In this document: positions 1 to 11,310 of the stretch, piece after piece | Layout of the letters: each line of letters starts with the position of its first letter | How positions within the stretch are numbered: the stretch's first letter is position 1 | Assembly (NCBI GenBank): GCA_014058105.1 | Contig: JACGCM010000560.1 | Location: forward strand, 2,728,001-2,792,000 | Reading direction: 5' to 3' | DNA length: 64,000 nucleotides | Origin: Kingdonia uniflora | Lineage: Eukaryota > Streptophyta > Magnoliopsida > Ranunculales > Circaeasteraceae | The notes under the pieces: model-generated | Database searches by the model: none | What the model was told of the DNA's origin: nothing | What the model saw: only the letters and a program-made list of their open reading frames with translations | Made by a program: the position numbers and the translations under genes

Positions 1-266
1 GAAGGGGAACTTGTTGGTTGTCTTGCAAAGCTTGCAAGGCAGACTGCATCGTTGTCATTATGTACTTCGTGTCGCTTGATTTCTGCTTGACGAGCTTGAC
101 GCTCACTTTATAGTTCCTGTTTACGGAGCTCGCGGTCAAGCAACAACTGATGCTCGAGCTCATTCCGCTTCTCTATTTTGGGGTGGAGGTTTGCCCGTAA
201 TTCTGTGAGCTGATCTGGTTCGACTGAAATATCAAACTGAACTCCTGGTCGCTTGGAAGTCACCAT
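1..266 (-). pseudogene. gag N-terminus of H (partial, broken)
   Basis: An ATG at 266 (minus strand) opens a frame starting MVTSKRPGVQFD with the segment DQLTELRANL. This aligns with the gag start of element A at 15550 (MVSSRRPAV..., DPGQLTEL). An in-frame stop follows after about 52 codons, near position 110, and the frame then resumes to the window edge. The region is glutamate/arginine/leucine rich and probably coiled coil, as is common at the N-terminus of plant Ty3 gag. The copy is a dead or decaying fragment. Confidence 0.7.
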
Positions 267-324
267 AATGGGAAGCTAATTGTTGAGTAACTGTATGCCT
301 TAGTATTTCATAGAAATATTTTCT

Positions 325-344
325 TTCCCACAGACGGCGCCAAA
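325..344 (-). other. Primer-binding site of H
   Basis: Directly next to the LTR the minus strand reads TTTGGCGCCGTCTGTGGGAA. The same motif, with small changes, adjoins the 5' LTRs of A, B and D. TGGCGCCGT fits the 3' end of tRNA-Asp for nine bases, but the following bases do not, so the primer tRNA is left open. Confidence 0.75.
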
Positions 345-848
345 TGTAAGGGCCTAATTTCGTAGTAGCTCGAAATTGCTCTTACACCAAATGTACCCGT
401 GATAAGAATTAGTATAACCCAATATAGAAATGAGACGGGCGATTAACGTGAAAACCTTTGAATAGGTAAAAACCACGACCTCGGCTTGAGGATTTAGTAA
501 CTGTAACTTTTATTACTTGAGGCTGATGTTTGATTACAAGTTTATTATCTCTTGAGCTAGAAAAACTTGGTCCTGTTTGCTAGCAAAAATACTTTGGGTC
601 ATTTCTCTTCTAGAACTCATCATTTTTATAGACCTCACTCTCAGTTCGTTACTGCACATAAGTATGTTCTCTTGAAAATGGGGGCAAGTGGCAGTTAGGC
701 CTGTAACTGCTAGTTCTTGGGAGACAGGTGTCACTTCATCAGTTCATGGTACAGGTGTCACTTCTGCTAGTGTATGTCACGTGTATATTGCGTGAGTCTG
801 GTATTGAATCAATTCGAGTTTATCACAGTTCGAGGGACAGGTCCTACA
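345..848 (-). repeat. 5' LTR of element H (504 bp)
   Basis: On the + strand the block opens with TGTAAGGGCC and closes with GGTCCTACA, giving the TG...CA ends of an LTR. It contains the block also present in the LTRs of A, B, D and I (here near 451-500, aaaacctttgaataggt). Its TATA-like stretch, read on the minus strand, lies near 627-634. The primer site abuts its left end, so this is the 5' LTR of a minus-strand element. Confidence 0.87.
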
Positions 849-997
849 CCTTGTACACTATTTATCGCTAATTTTAGCGTCAAACACAGGAGTGGGTTAG
901 ACAAAGTTTCAATAGGAAGCAATTGGCTACAAGCTCGAATATAAAAAATCTATTGTTTTCCTTTCTCTCTATTTCTACACTGCACGATCGATATTTC

Positions 998-1034
998 AAA
1001 ATAAAATAAAATAAAATAAAATGAAATGAAATGA
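998..1034. repeat. Pentanucleotide microsatellite (AAAAT/GAAAT)n
   Basis: About seven units of a 5-bp motif (AAAAT, then GAAAT) lie in the upstream region of the beta-galactosidase gene, about 330 bp before its TATA box. The rest of 849-1360 is A-rich with no recognisable gene or mobile element. Confidence 0.85.
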
Positions 1035-1363
1035 TCATTATACATTAGGTTATATTTGGTATTGGGGTCTATAGAGTGTCCCTCCCAAAATCTAAAACTT
1101 AAACTAAAGGTATAAAGTATACTATAAACAAAAATATATATGGAAGGTTAAAATGGAAAGAAAATGACACACTGATAGAAAAAAGTGGAGAGAAAAAGGG
1201 AAGAGTTGAAACAGTACGGTACCAAAAACAGAAAATATACTGAGAGAGAACAAATCAATCAAAGCTTGGAAAAATAACAGAGAGTGATGAGCGAAAAGCA
1301 AGAGACAGAGAGGTTAAAGAACAATTACTGACCACGAACTAAAAACAGAATGCCACAACATCT

Positions 1364-1369
1364 TATAAA
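1364..1369 (+). promoter_or_regulatory. TATA box of the beta-galactosidase gene
   Basis: TATAAA within the context cttataaagatc. It lies 235 bp before the chosen start codon, which would put the transcription start near 1395 and give a leader of about 200 nt. This is inference from position and motif only. Confidence 0.55.
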
Positions 1370-1449
1370 GATCATACAATCACAACCAAACCTTTCTTGA
1401 TCAAAATCTCAAGCACACCAAACCAACTTTATTATACATATATATTGCC

Positions 1450-1553
1450 ATGGGTTCATCAAGTCTGCTCTTGGTTTCATGAAGAAGAGATCCTCATTTT
1501 GGCATAGTTATTTTTACTATAATCTCTTTTGGAACATCTTGTTTCGGTCGTAA
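1450..1553 (+). promoter_or_regulatory. Two overlapping upstream ORFs in the leader
   Basis: The first upstream ORF (1450-1482) encodes MGSSSLLLVS and stops with TGA. The second (1479-1553) starts inside that stop in an ATGA overlap and encodes 24 residues beginning MKKRSSFWHS. It ends 47 bp before the main ATG. If the leader starts near 1395, both would be met by scanning ribosomes first and could lower translation of the enzyme. No transcript evidence is available. Confidence 0.45.
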
Positions 1554-1600
1554 GTTTGCGCTTTGATCAATTACAAGATAAATTCAGCCACCACAGTGCA

Positions 1601-4600
1601 ATGTCGATACAAAGACATTCACTTATATTATTTTTTTCATTGTGCGTTGTCTTAGTTGCTTCTCATGATAAGAAGAAGAACGTGGGAGTAACTTACGACG
1701 GAAGATCGTTGGTTGTTCATGGCAAGAGAGAGCTTCTTTTTTCAGGGTCCATCCATTATCCCCGTAGTACACCTGATGTAATATAACTTTCTCAAGTATT
1801 TATATAAGTCGATTATGTTTTTGGATTGGAGTGTGATATTTTTAGTTTGATGGTTGTTTAGATGTGGCCCAAAATCTTGAACAAAGCTAAGCATGGAGGG
1901 ATTAATCTCATCCAGACTTACGTGTTTTGGAACATTCATGAGCCTGTACAAGGGAAGGTAAGTCTAGGGATAAATCTGTATTAGGCCGTTTGGGCGAAGA
2001 AATTTTGGGATTCTGATATGCGGGCTGTTCTGAAATTGCAGTTTAATTTTGAAGGAAATTATGATTTGGTGAAATTTATTAAGTTGATCCATGAGATGGG
2101 TATGTATGCGACACTGAGGATAGGACCTTTCATTGAAGCCGAATGGAACTTTGGGTAGATATTGACTTCTTAATAGTTTTATTAAATTGTTACATTTAGT
2201 AATCCTATATTTGTTTGTATTTGTTCTCATACTTTTCGATTTTTACGTGCAGAGGATTCCCATATTGGCTAAAAGAGGTCAGCAACATTACTTTCCGATC
2301 CGACAATGCACCCTTCAAGGTGATCATCGTCTCTTTTACTTTATGCGCTATATAAAATCCCATCGTAAAATTTGACTTGGACATGTAAATATCTGATGTG
2401 ATTTGCATCTATATGGTTTGCAGTACCACATGAAGAAGTTTACTAAAATGATCATTAAGAAGATGAAAGATGAGAAGTTATTTGCTTCTCAAGGAGGGCC
2501 AATTATATTAGCTCAGGTATGGTTTCCCACCGGAACGACTACTATTTTTATCTCTTCCATTTCAACGTTTTCCTCTATATTGATGTAGATTTGATCCGTG
2601 ACTGGTGCAGATTGAAAATGAGTACAACAGTATTCAACTTGCATATAAGGAATTGGGAACTCGATATGTTCAGTGGGCAGGAAACATGGCAGCGGGTACG
2701 AAAACCGGGGTTCCATGGGTAATGTGCAAGCAAAAGGATGCCCCCGATCCAGTTGTAAGTACATATATATTCTCCCCATAAAACCGTTTTATTTTTAAAT
2801 TATTAGTTTCGAAATACTAAGAGAATGAAGAACTAAATGGTTTAGATTAACACATGCAATGGGAGGAATTGTGGAGACACTTTCACTGGCCCAAATAGAC
2901 CGAACAAACCTTCTCTTTGGACTGAGAACTGGACTGCTCAGTAAGGATTTTTATCTTTATTTTTGTACATTCTACTCTAGAAACAAGGTTACAAGGACAT
3001 AATTAGTGAAAGCATTAGCGATCCGTGTATTTAATTTGTTAAATTGGTGAATACATACAGGTATAGAGTGTTTGGAGATCCTCCATCTCAGAGAGCTGCA
3101 GAAGATCTTGCATTTTCGGTTGCTCGCTTCTTCTCTAAGAACGGGACTCTTGCAAATTACTATATGGTATGTTTCGCTAACATATAAATGAGTTTATGAC
3201 CTTTGCAAAAATCAGTTTATGTAGGAAGAAAGTACGGAACATTTTCAAAGATAATTTTGCTTGTTTTGTGTTCACAGTATCATGGGGGGACAAATTTTGG
3301 TAGAACATCGTCTTCATTCGTGACAACCCGCTACTACGATGAAGCTCCTCTTGATGAATTCGGTATAAAAAATGCTACAGTCTTATTTATGATGGACTAA
3401 AGAACACTACGGTTTTGAACTAGTTCTCACTATAATTTGTGTAAATTTTATTTGTTAGGAATGCAAAAGGATCCTAAATGGGGTCACCTTAGGGATTTGC
3501 ACGCAGCTCTGAGATTGTGTAAGAAGCCTTTGCTTTGGGGATCTACCTCTGTCGAGAAGTTGGGCGACGAACAAGAGGTAGACGTCAGTTACATTCAAAA
3601 ACTGAAAATCATGATGAGGACATATTTGGTAAAACTATATTATTGTTTTGTAGGCTCGAATCTATCAAAAGCCTGGCAGTCATGTGTGTGCGGCTTTCTT
3701 GTGCAACAATGCTACGAGAACACCTGCTATAGTGACATTCAGGGGTAAGGAGTATTATCTTCCTCAACATTCGATTAGCATCCTTCCTGATTGCAAAACC
3801 GTGGTCTACAACACTCAAAATGTAACTTTCTATCTCCCTCACTTATTATTGTTATTTTTTTCATTGACCAATTCCATCGATTTTATTGAAGTTTGATTTA
3901 TCTTATAAAACAGGTAGTTTCACAACACAATGCGAGAAACTTTCGTAAATCTAAAAATGCTAACAAGGATAGAAAATGGGTGATGTCCCGAGAAGTTATC
4001 CCAACAATTGGAGATTGTCATGTTAAAGAACAGGGTCCAATGGAACTCTTTAACCAGACAAAGGATACATCAGACTACCTTTGGTATACCACTAGGTAAG
4101 CGAATAATATGGAACTTATCTAATTCCCGTCCATTTTTATTTTGCTTAAGTTTTCATATTTTATATATGTGATTTCTAATGCAGAGTTGATCTTGATGAT
4201 AATGAGTTACCCATGCGTCCCGATATTCTCCCAGTCCTCCAGGTTCATAATCTTGGCCATGGCATGCATGCATTCGTAAACGGCAAATACATAGGTACCT
4301 ATAGGCTATTCTGGCTCATAAACCTTTGCTTCTTTTTTTCCATCTGTAGATCACTATCATAAAGGTTGTCTTGTTATATCAGGATCGGGACATGGAAACA
4401 ACATCGAGAAAAGTTTTACATTTCGAAAAGCCATACGCTTGAGATCTGGAACAAACCATATACAATTACTGGGATTGACAGTGGGGCTTCCGGTAACAAA
4501 TTCAAACTTCTTATGCTCCCCGCTTTAATGTCTGTTTACAACTAAACATGAGACTGATATATCTCTCTTTATGGGTGAAGGATAGTGGAGTGTATCTAGA

Positions 4601-5780
4601 ACATAGGATGGCTGGGGTTCGTGCTGTATATATACAAGGTTTAAACACTGGAACTCTTGATCTATCGAACAACGGATGGGGCCATAAGGTATATAGATAT
4701 AGTCTGTCAAACTAAATCATATTTCATTGTGACGATAATTTGCAATGAGACTGAAACAGGTTACTTTATACTCTGTAGGTTGGAGTGGAGGGAGAAAAGC
4801 TCCATGTATATACACAGGGAGGATCACACAGGGTAGAATGGACTGATTATAAGGAGGGATCAGGGCAACCTCTTACATGGTACAAGGTACGTCCGCAATT
4901 TATCTTCTCTATATTGACAAACATGGTTGTGTGTTCTTGCTAGTTAATGGGAAGTTTTTTTTGTTTCTCACAGACGTACTTCGATGAGCCCGAGGGAGAT
5001 TCTCCGGTTGCTCTCAATCTATCCAGCATGGGAAAAGGTTTTGCTTATGTCAACGGTCATAACATTGGTCGCTATTGGTTATCATACCTCTCTCCTCTTG
5101 GAAAGCCTTCGCAGTCTGAGTAAGTAATCGATTTAGTATCTATTGCATTTCAGTCTTCAACTAAAAAGATACTCTCTCTGACAATCTTTTTCATTGTGTT
5201 TTCATCTATAGGTACCACATTCCTAGAGCGTACTTAAAGCCAACCGACAACCTCTTAGTTCTTTTCGAGGAAGAGGAAGGTAACCCGAATAAAGTTATGG
5301 TTATGACGGCCAATAGAGATACTATCTGTAGCGTTGTGAGTGAATATCATTCAGCACATGTTCAGTCTTGGGAAAGACAAGACAGCCATATACGCGCTGT
5401 GGTTGATGACACGAAACCAAAAGCACACTTGAAGTGCGCCAACCACAAAAAGATTATTCGTGTGGACTTTGCTAGTTTCGGTGATCCTATCGGCGTCTGC
5501 GGAAACTTCACAATAGGAACTTGCAATTCTCCGTCAGCCAAGAAAGTTGTTGAGCAGGTAATATTTGTTTTATCAGACTCTCTATGTTCCGATATAATAT
5601 CTAGTTTCTCTCCTAAATTTACTGAATTTTTATTGGTCTTTCGAGCAGCATTGCTTAGGAAAGACTAGTTGTGCCATACCGATTGAGCGTGAAAGTTTAG
5701 ACAAGGGTGATGAAGATGCATGTCCAAAGGTATACAAGATTCTAGCTGTTCAAGTACGGTGCGCCCATCATAGTAATTAA
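1601..5780 (+). CDS. BGAL: Beta-galactosidase (GH35) with C-terminal SUEL lectin domain, 19 exons
   Basis: Exons by GT-AG rule: 1601-1777, 1862-1957, 2042-2154, 2253-2319, 2424-2516, 2611-2754, 2846-2940, 3061-3166, 3278-3362, 3459-3577, 3654-3821, 3914-4095, 4185-4294, 4383-4492, 4581-4688, 4779-4886, 4974-5119, 5212-5557, 5649-5780. They join to 834 codons plus TAA with no stop and consistent phases. The enzyme removes terminal beta-galactose from cell-wall polysaccharides or glycoproteins in the apoplast. A signal peptide (residues 1 to about 24, [14 protein letters not shown]) precedes the GH35 domain starting near residue 33. Acid/base is Glu125 in AEWNFGGFP and nucleophile Glu257 in WTENWTAQ. 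The SUEL/galactose-binding lectin domain spans about 748-831. The start is the first in-frame ATG. Length is usual for plant BGALs with this domain; the subfamily member is not certain. Confidence 0.96.
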
Positions 5781-6428
5781 GGAGAGAAAATCACAATTCG
5801 ATACAAGTTGTCAAAATGAGCTTTAGTTGCAACGTAGTAAAAGAGAGGAAAAAAAAAATGTTGATCAAGCTTGATGTAATACAATATTACTACCTATTTA
5901 TACAATCATGTGGGTGTCTCCTCTTGTTCCCTTCATTTTAAAGACCCGCAGAAAATTAGATCACTCATAAAGAGCTTTATGTTTGTACTATGCAGTTTAT
6001 TTTCCTGATCACCGAATGATTGTCTCCATAAAACAAGCTCTGCTGGCCCCAAACATAAACAACCAGTTCCAAAATAAATTCCTTCCTTTCCATGTTCGAG
6101 TTCCATAGACAAATGGAGTAAGTGAAAGAGCTTAAGCTCGGTTCACGGTCACTTCCTTGACAAGAACAACTCTCAAACAGAATCTGTTCCAACACTGCCA
6201 TACTTCTGTAAGTGACAAACAGCTTTGAGAATCCAACCTGCAATTGCGTAATGATACTCAATGCAAATGTACAATCTGTGTCTCCATATATGTGCCCTCT
6301 CCATATGAATGTGGTCGTTAACCAGGAATTTTCTACTTAATTATTCCTTTTGCTGATGATACCCCAACCAAAACTGAAAACAATTTTATATCTTCTCTGC
6401 AGCCTGCAGCCTGAGTACGTCACTGACC
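5781..6428. other. 3' flank of the beta-galactosidase gene
   Basis: This holds the presumed 3' UTR and about 0.5 kb of spacer up to the copia element C. A 94-codon open frame on the minus strand (6261-5977) has no recognisable domain and is treated as chance. A short segment near 6100-6130 resembles one near 57820-57850 on the other side of C (shared tagacaaatggagt), too little to interpret. No clear terminator or polyadenylation signal was assigned. Confidence 0.5.
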
Positions 6429-6800
6429 TGTTGAGTCACAAGCTGCAGAAGCCGAACTCCAATCGATTTGGTTAGGGCACAAACAAACTACAAACCAAAA
6501 GTAATACACAACAAAATCAAACACAAGGTTTAAGGTGATTCGGCAATTGCCTACATCCACCGTACAAGAGAGAGAGAGAGTTTATTCCGATGATCCAAGG
6601 TTACAATCTTACAACCAATTGAGGTTTCTCTAAAGAATTCCTCCTAACACAAGATCTCATCAAGGGTGGCTCATTAAAACCTAACTCTCCTTTATATACT
6701 TGGGAGAGACAAATACAATCACTCAGATCTCGAGGTAAACAATAGACTTCAATTCAATATCAAAATTGAGTTTTACCGATGTATGTTCAAACAAATAATC
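6429..6800 (-). repeat. 3' LTR remnant of copia element C
   Basis: From TGTTGAGTCACAAGC at 6429 to about 6800 the sequence matches the 5' LTR of C at 56975 onwards (shared ccgaactccaatcgatttgg, then a long co-linear match). Beyond about 6800 it jumps straight into reverse-transcriptase coding sequence, so a deletion removed the 5' part of this LTR, RNase H and part of RT. The five bases before it are tgacc (6424-6428); a matching target duplication was not found on the far side. Confidence 0.8.
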
Positions 6801-6804
6801 CCCG

Positions 6805-7241
6805 TGAGGGGCCAAATCAATCTATAGGAAAAAGACGCACCGTTCCATTCTCTCAATCTCTATGAATCTTCATACCAAGAGTCTGTTTGTGCCGTTGTCT
6901 TGGAGACTTCTTCAAACCATACAACGATCTCTTCATCAATTGATACACATCTTCCTTTCTAGCAACAGTAAACCACTCGGCTGAGTCGTATAAATCTCTT
7001 CCTTCAACTTTTCATGTAAGAACGCCGTCTAAACATCAAATTATTACAATTCTAATTCTAATTCGCTGTCAAAGCCAATATGATACAACTGGAGAAGTGT
7101 TTTACCACTAGACTTGCCTTGAAGCGTAGCATCATTTTGAGATCCTTGCTTCCTTTTGTATACCCATTTACCACCAATCGCCCTCTTTTCCTTAGGCAAC
7201 TTTAAAAGTTGCCAAGTTTCATTCTTGCGAAGAGAATACAT
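6805..7241 (-). pseudogene. Ty1/copia reverse transcriptase fragment (element C)
   Basis: On the minus strand the frame from 7241 starts MYSLRKNETWQLLKLP and continues GGKWVYKRK, the usual entry into the copia RT domain. After 7044 the frame is broken, but pieces remain: FDVxTAFLHEKLKEEIY and SLYGLKKSPRQ, which belong to the RT palm. The region ends at a deletion joined to the 3' LTR remnant, so the YVDD active site and RNase H are missing. Inactive. Confidence 0.88.
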
Positions 7242-7262
7242 CTCTTCCTTTATTGCTCCCTC

Positions 7263-8470
7263 CTAATGTTTAGCCGTGAAAGAAACATATTCTTTAACAA
7301 TCAGTAGTATATAGGCTACCATGGCTTTTGCCTTTGGAAGTACAATGTCCATTGTAAGCCATTCCGGCTTACCCATATTCCTCTTTAGTTTACTAGTTAC
7401 AATTAACTCCACAACTTGAGTCTCCTTATCCGTATTACCAAATGCTCCACCATCGTCTGTGTCTTCATCACTTGGAACATGAACCAATGGCTCATCACCC
7501 GTTGTCACACCAGTAGATGACACCCCATTTAGTATGAACCTCTCTCGCCAATGTAAAGGCACATCAATCTCCACCCGCTGCAAAACCTCACTTTTGTCTT
7601 CTCTGTATGCTCAAAGACATGTGACTTCATTACATCAAAAGTGACATCCCTGCTCAGAATGATCTTCCAGTCTCTCGTATCCCATAACTTGAAGCCTTTC
7701 ACACCTTTCTTCTTACCCAGAAAAATAATCTTCCTTGTTCGTGGATCCAACTTACCATCTTTGATATGATAGTACGTCAGACACCCAAATATACGAAGAG
7801 TATCATAATTTATAGCAGGTTCTCCTGACCAAGCTTCCATTGGTGTCTTACCCTCAATTGCAGCCGAAGGCAACTTATTTATGAGGTAGAATGCATATGT
7901 CAAAGCCTCAACCCAAAATTTTTTACCCAACCTAGAATTGGATAACATACATCACACCTTCTCCAGCAAAGTACAATTTATACGCTCAGCTACCCCATTT
8001 TGTTACGGTATCTCTCTAACGGTGAAATGTTAAGCGATCCCCTTATCCTGACATACTTGTAAGAATGGATCACTAGTGTAATCCCCACCATTATCCGAAT
8101 GGAGCAATTTAATCTTTCTGCCAGTCTGAGTCTCAATCAATTTCTTTTACCTGATAAAAATTTCTAGGACTTCATCCTTTCTCCTCATGATATATACCCA
8201 TATATGCCTAGAAAAGTCATCCACAAAAGACACAAAGTAATGTTCCCCCCAAGCGATGCATTCCTGGAGGGTCCCCAAACATCAGAGTGAACATAATCAA
8301 GGGTCCACGAGTACGGTGGATAGTGGTACCGAACTTTACCCTTGTCTGCTTCCCTAGAACACAATATTCACAGAAGTCCAATTTGCATACCCTAGCACCT
8401 TTCAATAGCCCCTGGTTCGCGAGAAATCTCAAGGACTTTTCCCCCGCATGCGCCAAACGCATGTGCCATA
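7263..8470 (-). pseudogene. Ty1/copia integrase (element C)
   Basis: Minus-strand frames give the GAG-pre-integrase zinc region (8462-8217, with CKLDFCEYCVLGKQTRVKF and a histidine upstream), then broken core, then the C-terminal part at 7948-7529 (FWVEALTYAFYLINKLPS, TPMEAWSG, LRIFGCLTYYH, KIIFLG). The linker towards RT (7583-7263) follows. The order, gag-protease-integrase-RT, is that of Ty1/copia and not Ty3/gypsy. Stops and frameshifts break the frame at about 8217-7950. Confidence 0.9.
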
Positions 8471-8635
8471 GCCGAATGATATCTCTGGAAGTGGTCTCCT
8501 CCTTTTCCGAGGTAGCAACCTCACAAGAATAGTTGTACCATCCAAATAATATAAGTTGTTACTTCTTCTTTGGCCCCTTAATATATCCATGGCTCCCTTA
8601 AGAACCTTCTTCACACTATTCTCAGATACAACCTT

Positions 8636-9161
8636 CTAGCCTTTCACTTCAAGCAAACCCATTAAGATAATATTCTTCTTCATCGTTAGAATATACCGAA
8701 CCTCCATAATCTCTTTAACCAACCCGTTGTGCAACTTTAGATGAATGATACATATCCCCAATATGCGATATGAATCTTCAATTCCCATCAACACAACTCC
8801 ACCTTCTAGTCTTTTCAAACTAGAAAAATAACCCCTTTCGGGACAAATGTGATAAGTAGTACCCGAATCCAAGATCCACTCTTTTGAATCAATAACACAT
8901 GCACTAGATGATATAGTCAAAGAGAAGTCGGAATCATTACCTCCATTTTTCATGTCTTAAGCATCATTTACTGAAGAACCCGACTTTCTACCTTTATTCT
9001 TCTTAAGAAGTGCGGGACATTTATTTTTTCAATGACTCGTTTCTTTACGAAATGCAAATTAGTCTTTTCCTAAGTTGTTGTTATTTACACTGTGACCTTT
9101 CGACTTTGATCGAAGGTTGTTACTACTCGACTTCTTTTAGTCTGAAGACCTTCTTCTAGTC
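8636..9161 (-). pseudogene. Ty1/copia gag end and aspartic protease (element C)
   Basis: The minus frame from 8953 contains WILDSGTTYHICPERGYFSS, the copia protease active site (DSG). Upstream (8960-9161) the broken frame holds remains of the gag C-terminus and zinc-knuckle region. At 9166 it is cut by insertion of element A; the same copia gag resumes at 16197 on the other side. Confidence 0.85.
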
Positions 9162-9166
9162 ATCAT

Positions 9167-9735
9167 TGTAATGACCAAATTTCATGAGCTCAAAATAGCT
9201 TGGAATTTGCTATTACACCAATGAACCTGTAATAATATTCTAATGGAAAGTAAGATCTGAAACAAGTAGTTTTAGCGTAGAAAACCTCTCAATAGGTAAA
9301 AACCACAACCTTGTATGGAGGATTTTTGTGAAAGTCTCTTTATTGCTTGAGGCAGATATCTTTATTACAAGTAATCTCTAAATATTGAAATACTTTGAAT
9401 CTCATAAATAAGAAGTTTGTATAATTTTTTTGGTCCCTATCTCTTCTGGAACTTTTTCTTTATATAGGCCTTCCCTAGAGCTCTTCATCGTGCTGGAGTA
9501 CGTTTTCTGAATAATGTGGTTAGTGGCGGTTGACTGAATAACTGACAAGTTCGTGGGAGATAGGTGTCTTTGACTGGATAATGTTTTTAAGGTTTAGCTC
9601 GGTCCACGCTCTTGAGCAGTTCGTAAGGCTGGCTGGAATGTTGACTGGAGTGTTAAAAATGCATGAGCCTGAGATGGAGATAATTTGAATTGGGTGAGCT
9701 CGACTTTGAATGAGATCGAGGGATAAGATCCTACA
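9167..9735 (-). repeat. 3' LTR of element A (569 bp)
   Basis: Opens TGTAATGACC and closes GATCCTACA on the + strand. Same length as the partner at 15623-16191. In the first 73 aligned positions I count 12 differences by eye, 11 of them transitions, as expected from decay of methylated cytosines. Confidence 0.92.
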
Positions 9736-9752
9736 ATTGCCCCCTCACAGCC
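9736..9752 (-). other. Polypurine tract of A
   Basis: The minus strand reads GGCTGTGAGGGGGCAAT immediately before the 3' LTR. This is where plus-strand DNA synthesis would start. B and D have similar tracts (ggctgaga followed by a G run). Confidence 0.75.
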
Positions 9753-10055
9753 AAAGTCACGAGTGGTTTTGGTTGAGAAAGAATGTGTTAAAACTTTGAA
9801 ATTCAAAATGGAGTAATGATGGCATTTGACTTGATGGAAGTTATGCGATATTAGGAAGTCATGTGTATTAAATAATGATGTGGATGCAGATATATGTGAC
9901 GGTTGTGATTGAATAGTCACGTCTGTAATAAATGATGACGCTTGGGAAAACGTACTTACACAATAAATGTAGGGTTATATAAATAGTACCTGTAACAAAT
10001 CTTTTAAACAGTGCCTATTTGTATAACTTGTTATGAAACGTGAATATTTTTTGAA

Positions 10056-10360
10056 ATGGTGAAGACTCGGGGGATGGTTCTTGAAGAGAGGATTGCGTAA
10101 AAAATACAGAGTTTGAAGTTGAAATACTTTGGTGACCATTCCTTGGAGATGTCGATACCTGCTCCTATTCCTCCGAGGTATCAAGGCTTGTCGGAAGAGG
10201 AAGCGATTGAAGCTGAGAAGGAATTCTACTATAAGTAGAGGTTTCATGTCGTCGTCTTGACAGGCGAGGACCAGTGGGCTTGTCTCCGTACTCTTGCGGA
10301 AGACAGGGTTAGGGCTTCATATGCAGGGATAGGTGTATCTGTGGGGCATATATGCTGATT
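10056..10360 (+). pseudogene. Antisense ORF1 (aORF1) of element A
   Basis: On the strand opposite to gag-pol, an ATG at 10056 opens MVKTRGMVLEERIA, a stop, then KIQSLKLKYFGDHSLEM and IPPRYQGLSEEEAIEAEKEF. This aligns with aORF1 of B (17158-17400) and D (36906-36574) through K-x-x-x-L-x-x-[KR]-Y-[FY]-G-x-x-S-L and IP-x-x-P-x-Y-x-G-[ML]. It has no recognised domain; it is short, charged and probably helical. At least two stops break this copy. Confidence 0.6.
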
Positions 10361-11310
10361 TCTTGTGTCACCATGGATTCTAAGGTCAGAACCTCTTCAT
10401 CTTTACCAACTCTTCAGAGGTAGCGGTTTAATAGGAGGGGGTGATGGTAGTGGAGGAGGGAGACAACCAATGGGAGTCTACTTCTGCATTTCCATCATGT
10501 TCTGGCGCTCAAAAGACTCTTAGTTCGAGAATTTGGCTATAGTACTGAGTTTACTACTTGCATAGTTTCTATTTGAAGTTTGACCAGACTTCAACCAAAC
10601 TCATGTGAGAGAAGCTCTGTGTTGGTGCCAACGCCACCTTTGCATCTGGGTGAAAGATCACTGAAGAAAGAAGAACTGGAGGAGTTGATGCCCCGGCGTG
10701 CCTGAATGACCTATGACTTTTAACAAACAGGGAAAAAATTGTTATCTGCAAAGTACCTGGAGTTTGGTGCTGGATGGATAACATTTCATTGTATTCCTGT
10801 GATCGATGTACTGAAAATCTTATTATCTGTAAATCCTATGCAATATTTTTCGATATGAATAAAAGTTGTCATTCAATAATCTGTATATAGAAAAAAATTT
10901 CCATAATCGAAATGAATTGTGCAAGGTACAATAAATGAATAAGAGTTTATAAATAATGAGAACATTATTGTTATGATGCTCGAACTGAGATGAGTACGTG
11001 TTGACAATGACGTTGTGATGTAAGTATGATTTGTGTTTTAAACAGGTGAGGGAGAAAAATTGTAAGAAATTAGTAATCGTAGAAATTTGAGCTTCTACAG
11101 GTCGATAGAGGTACAACTCTTGGTAACATGAGGTCGAGTATGGTAAATAATATATGTACTGGTTAGGGGATAAGTTTAAATAATTTATTCCAAGATTATG
11201 GGTTTTCCGTTACGAGATACAAGGTAAAAATCATATTTTTGAGGGGAAAGTGTGTGAGAAACGTATAAATATGGGTAGAATGATCTGTAAAAAATGGAGT
11301 AAGGAATAAG

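Larger units (their letters stand above)
1..848 (-). mobile_element. Ty3/gypsy (Tat-type) retrotransposon H, 5' end
   Basis: Reading on the minus strand, an LTR (848 to 345) is followed by a primer-binding-like site (344 to 325) and the start of gag (266 leftwards). The rest of the element lies outside the window. Its LTR and gag start resemble those of element A (9167-16191), so the two belong to one subfamily. The right end at 848 lies about 515 bp upstream of the beta-galactosidase TATA box. No target duplication can be checked because the other end is missing. Confidence 0.85.

Noticed and set aside
325..344. Assignment of the Tat primer to a specific tRNA
   Set aside because: Only nine bases fit tRNA-Asp and the rest does not; no assignment made without a tRNA database search.
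1529..1600. Upstream extension of the beta-galactosidase frame to a TTG at 1529
   Set aside because: There is no ATG before 1601 in this frame, and the signal peptide begins properly at 1601.
3437..3748. 103-codon open frame inside the beta-galactosidase gene
   Set aside because: It runs through exon 10, intron 10 and part of exon 11 and only shares the exon part with the true protein.
5977..6261. 94-codon minus-strand frame downstream of the beta-galactosidase gene
   Set aside because: No recognisable domain, no clear splice or start context; probably chance.
9594..9920. 108-codon minus-strand frame across the LTR edge of element A
   Set aside because: It runs through the polypurine tract and LTR boundary; an open frame there is accidental.
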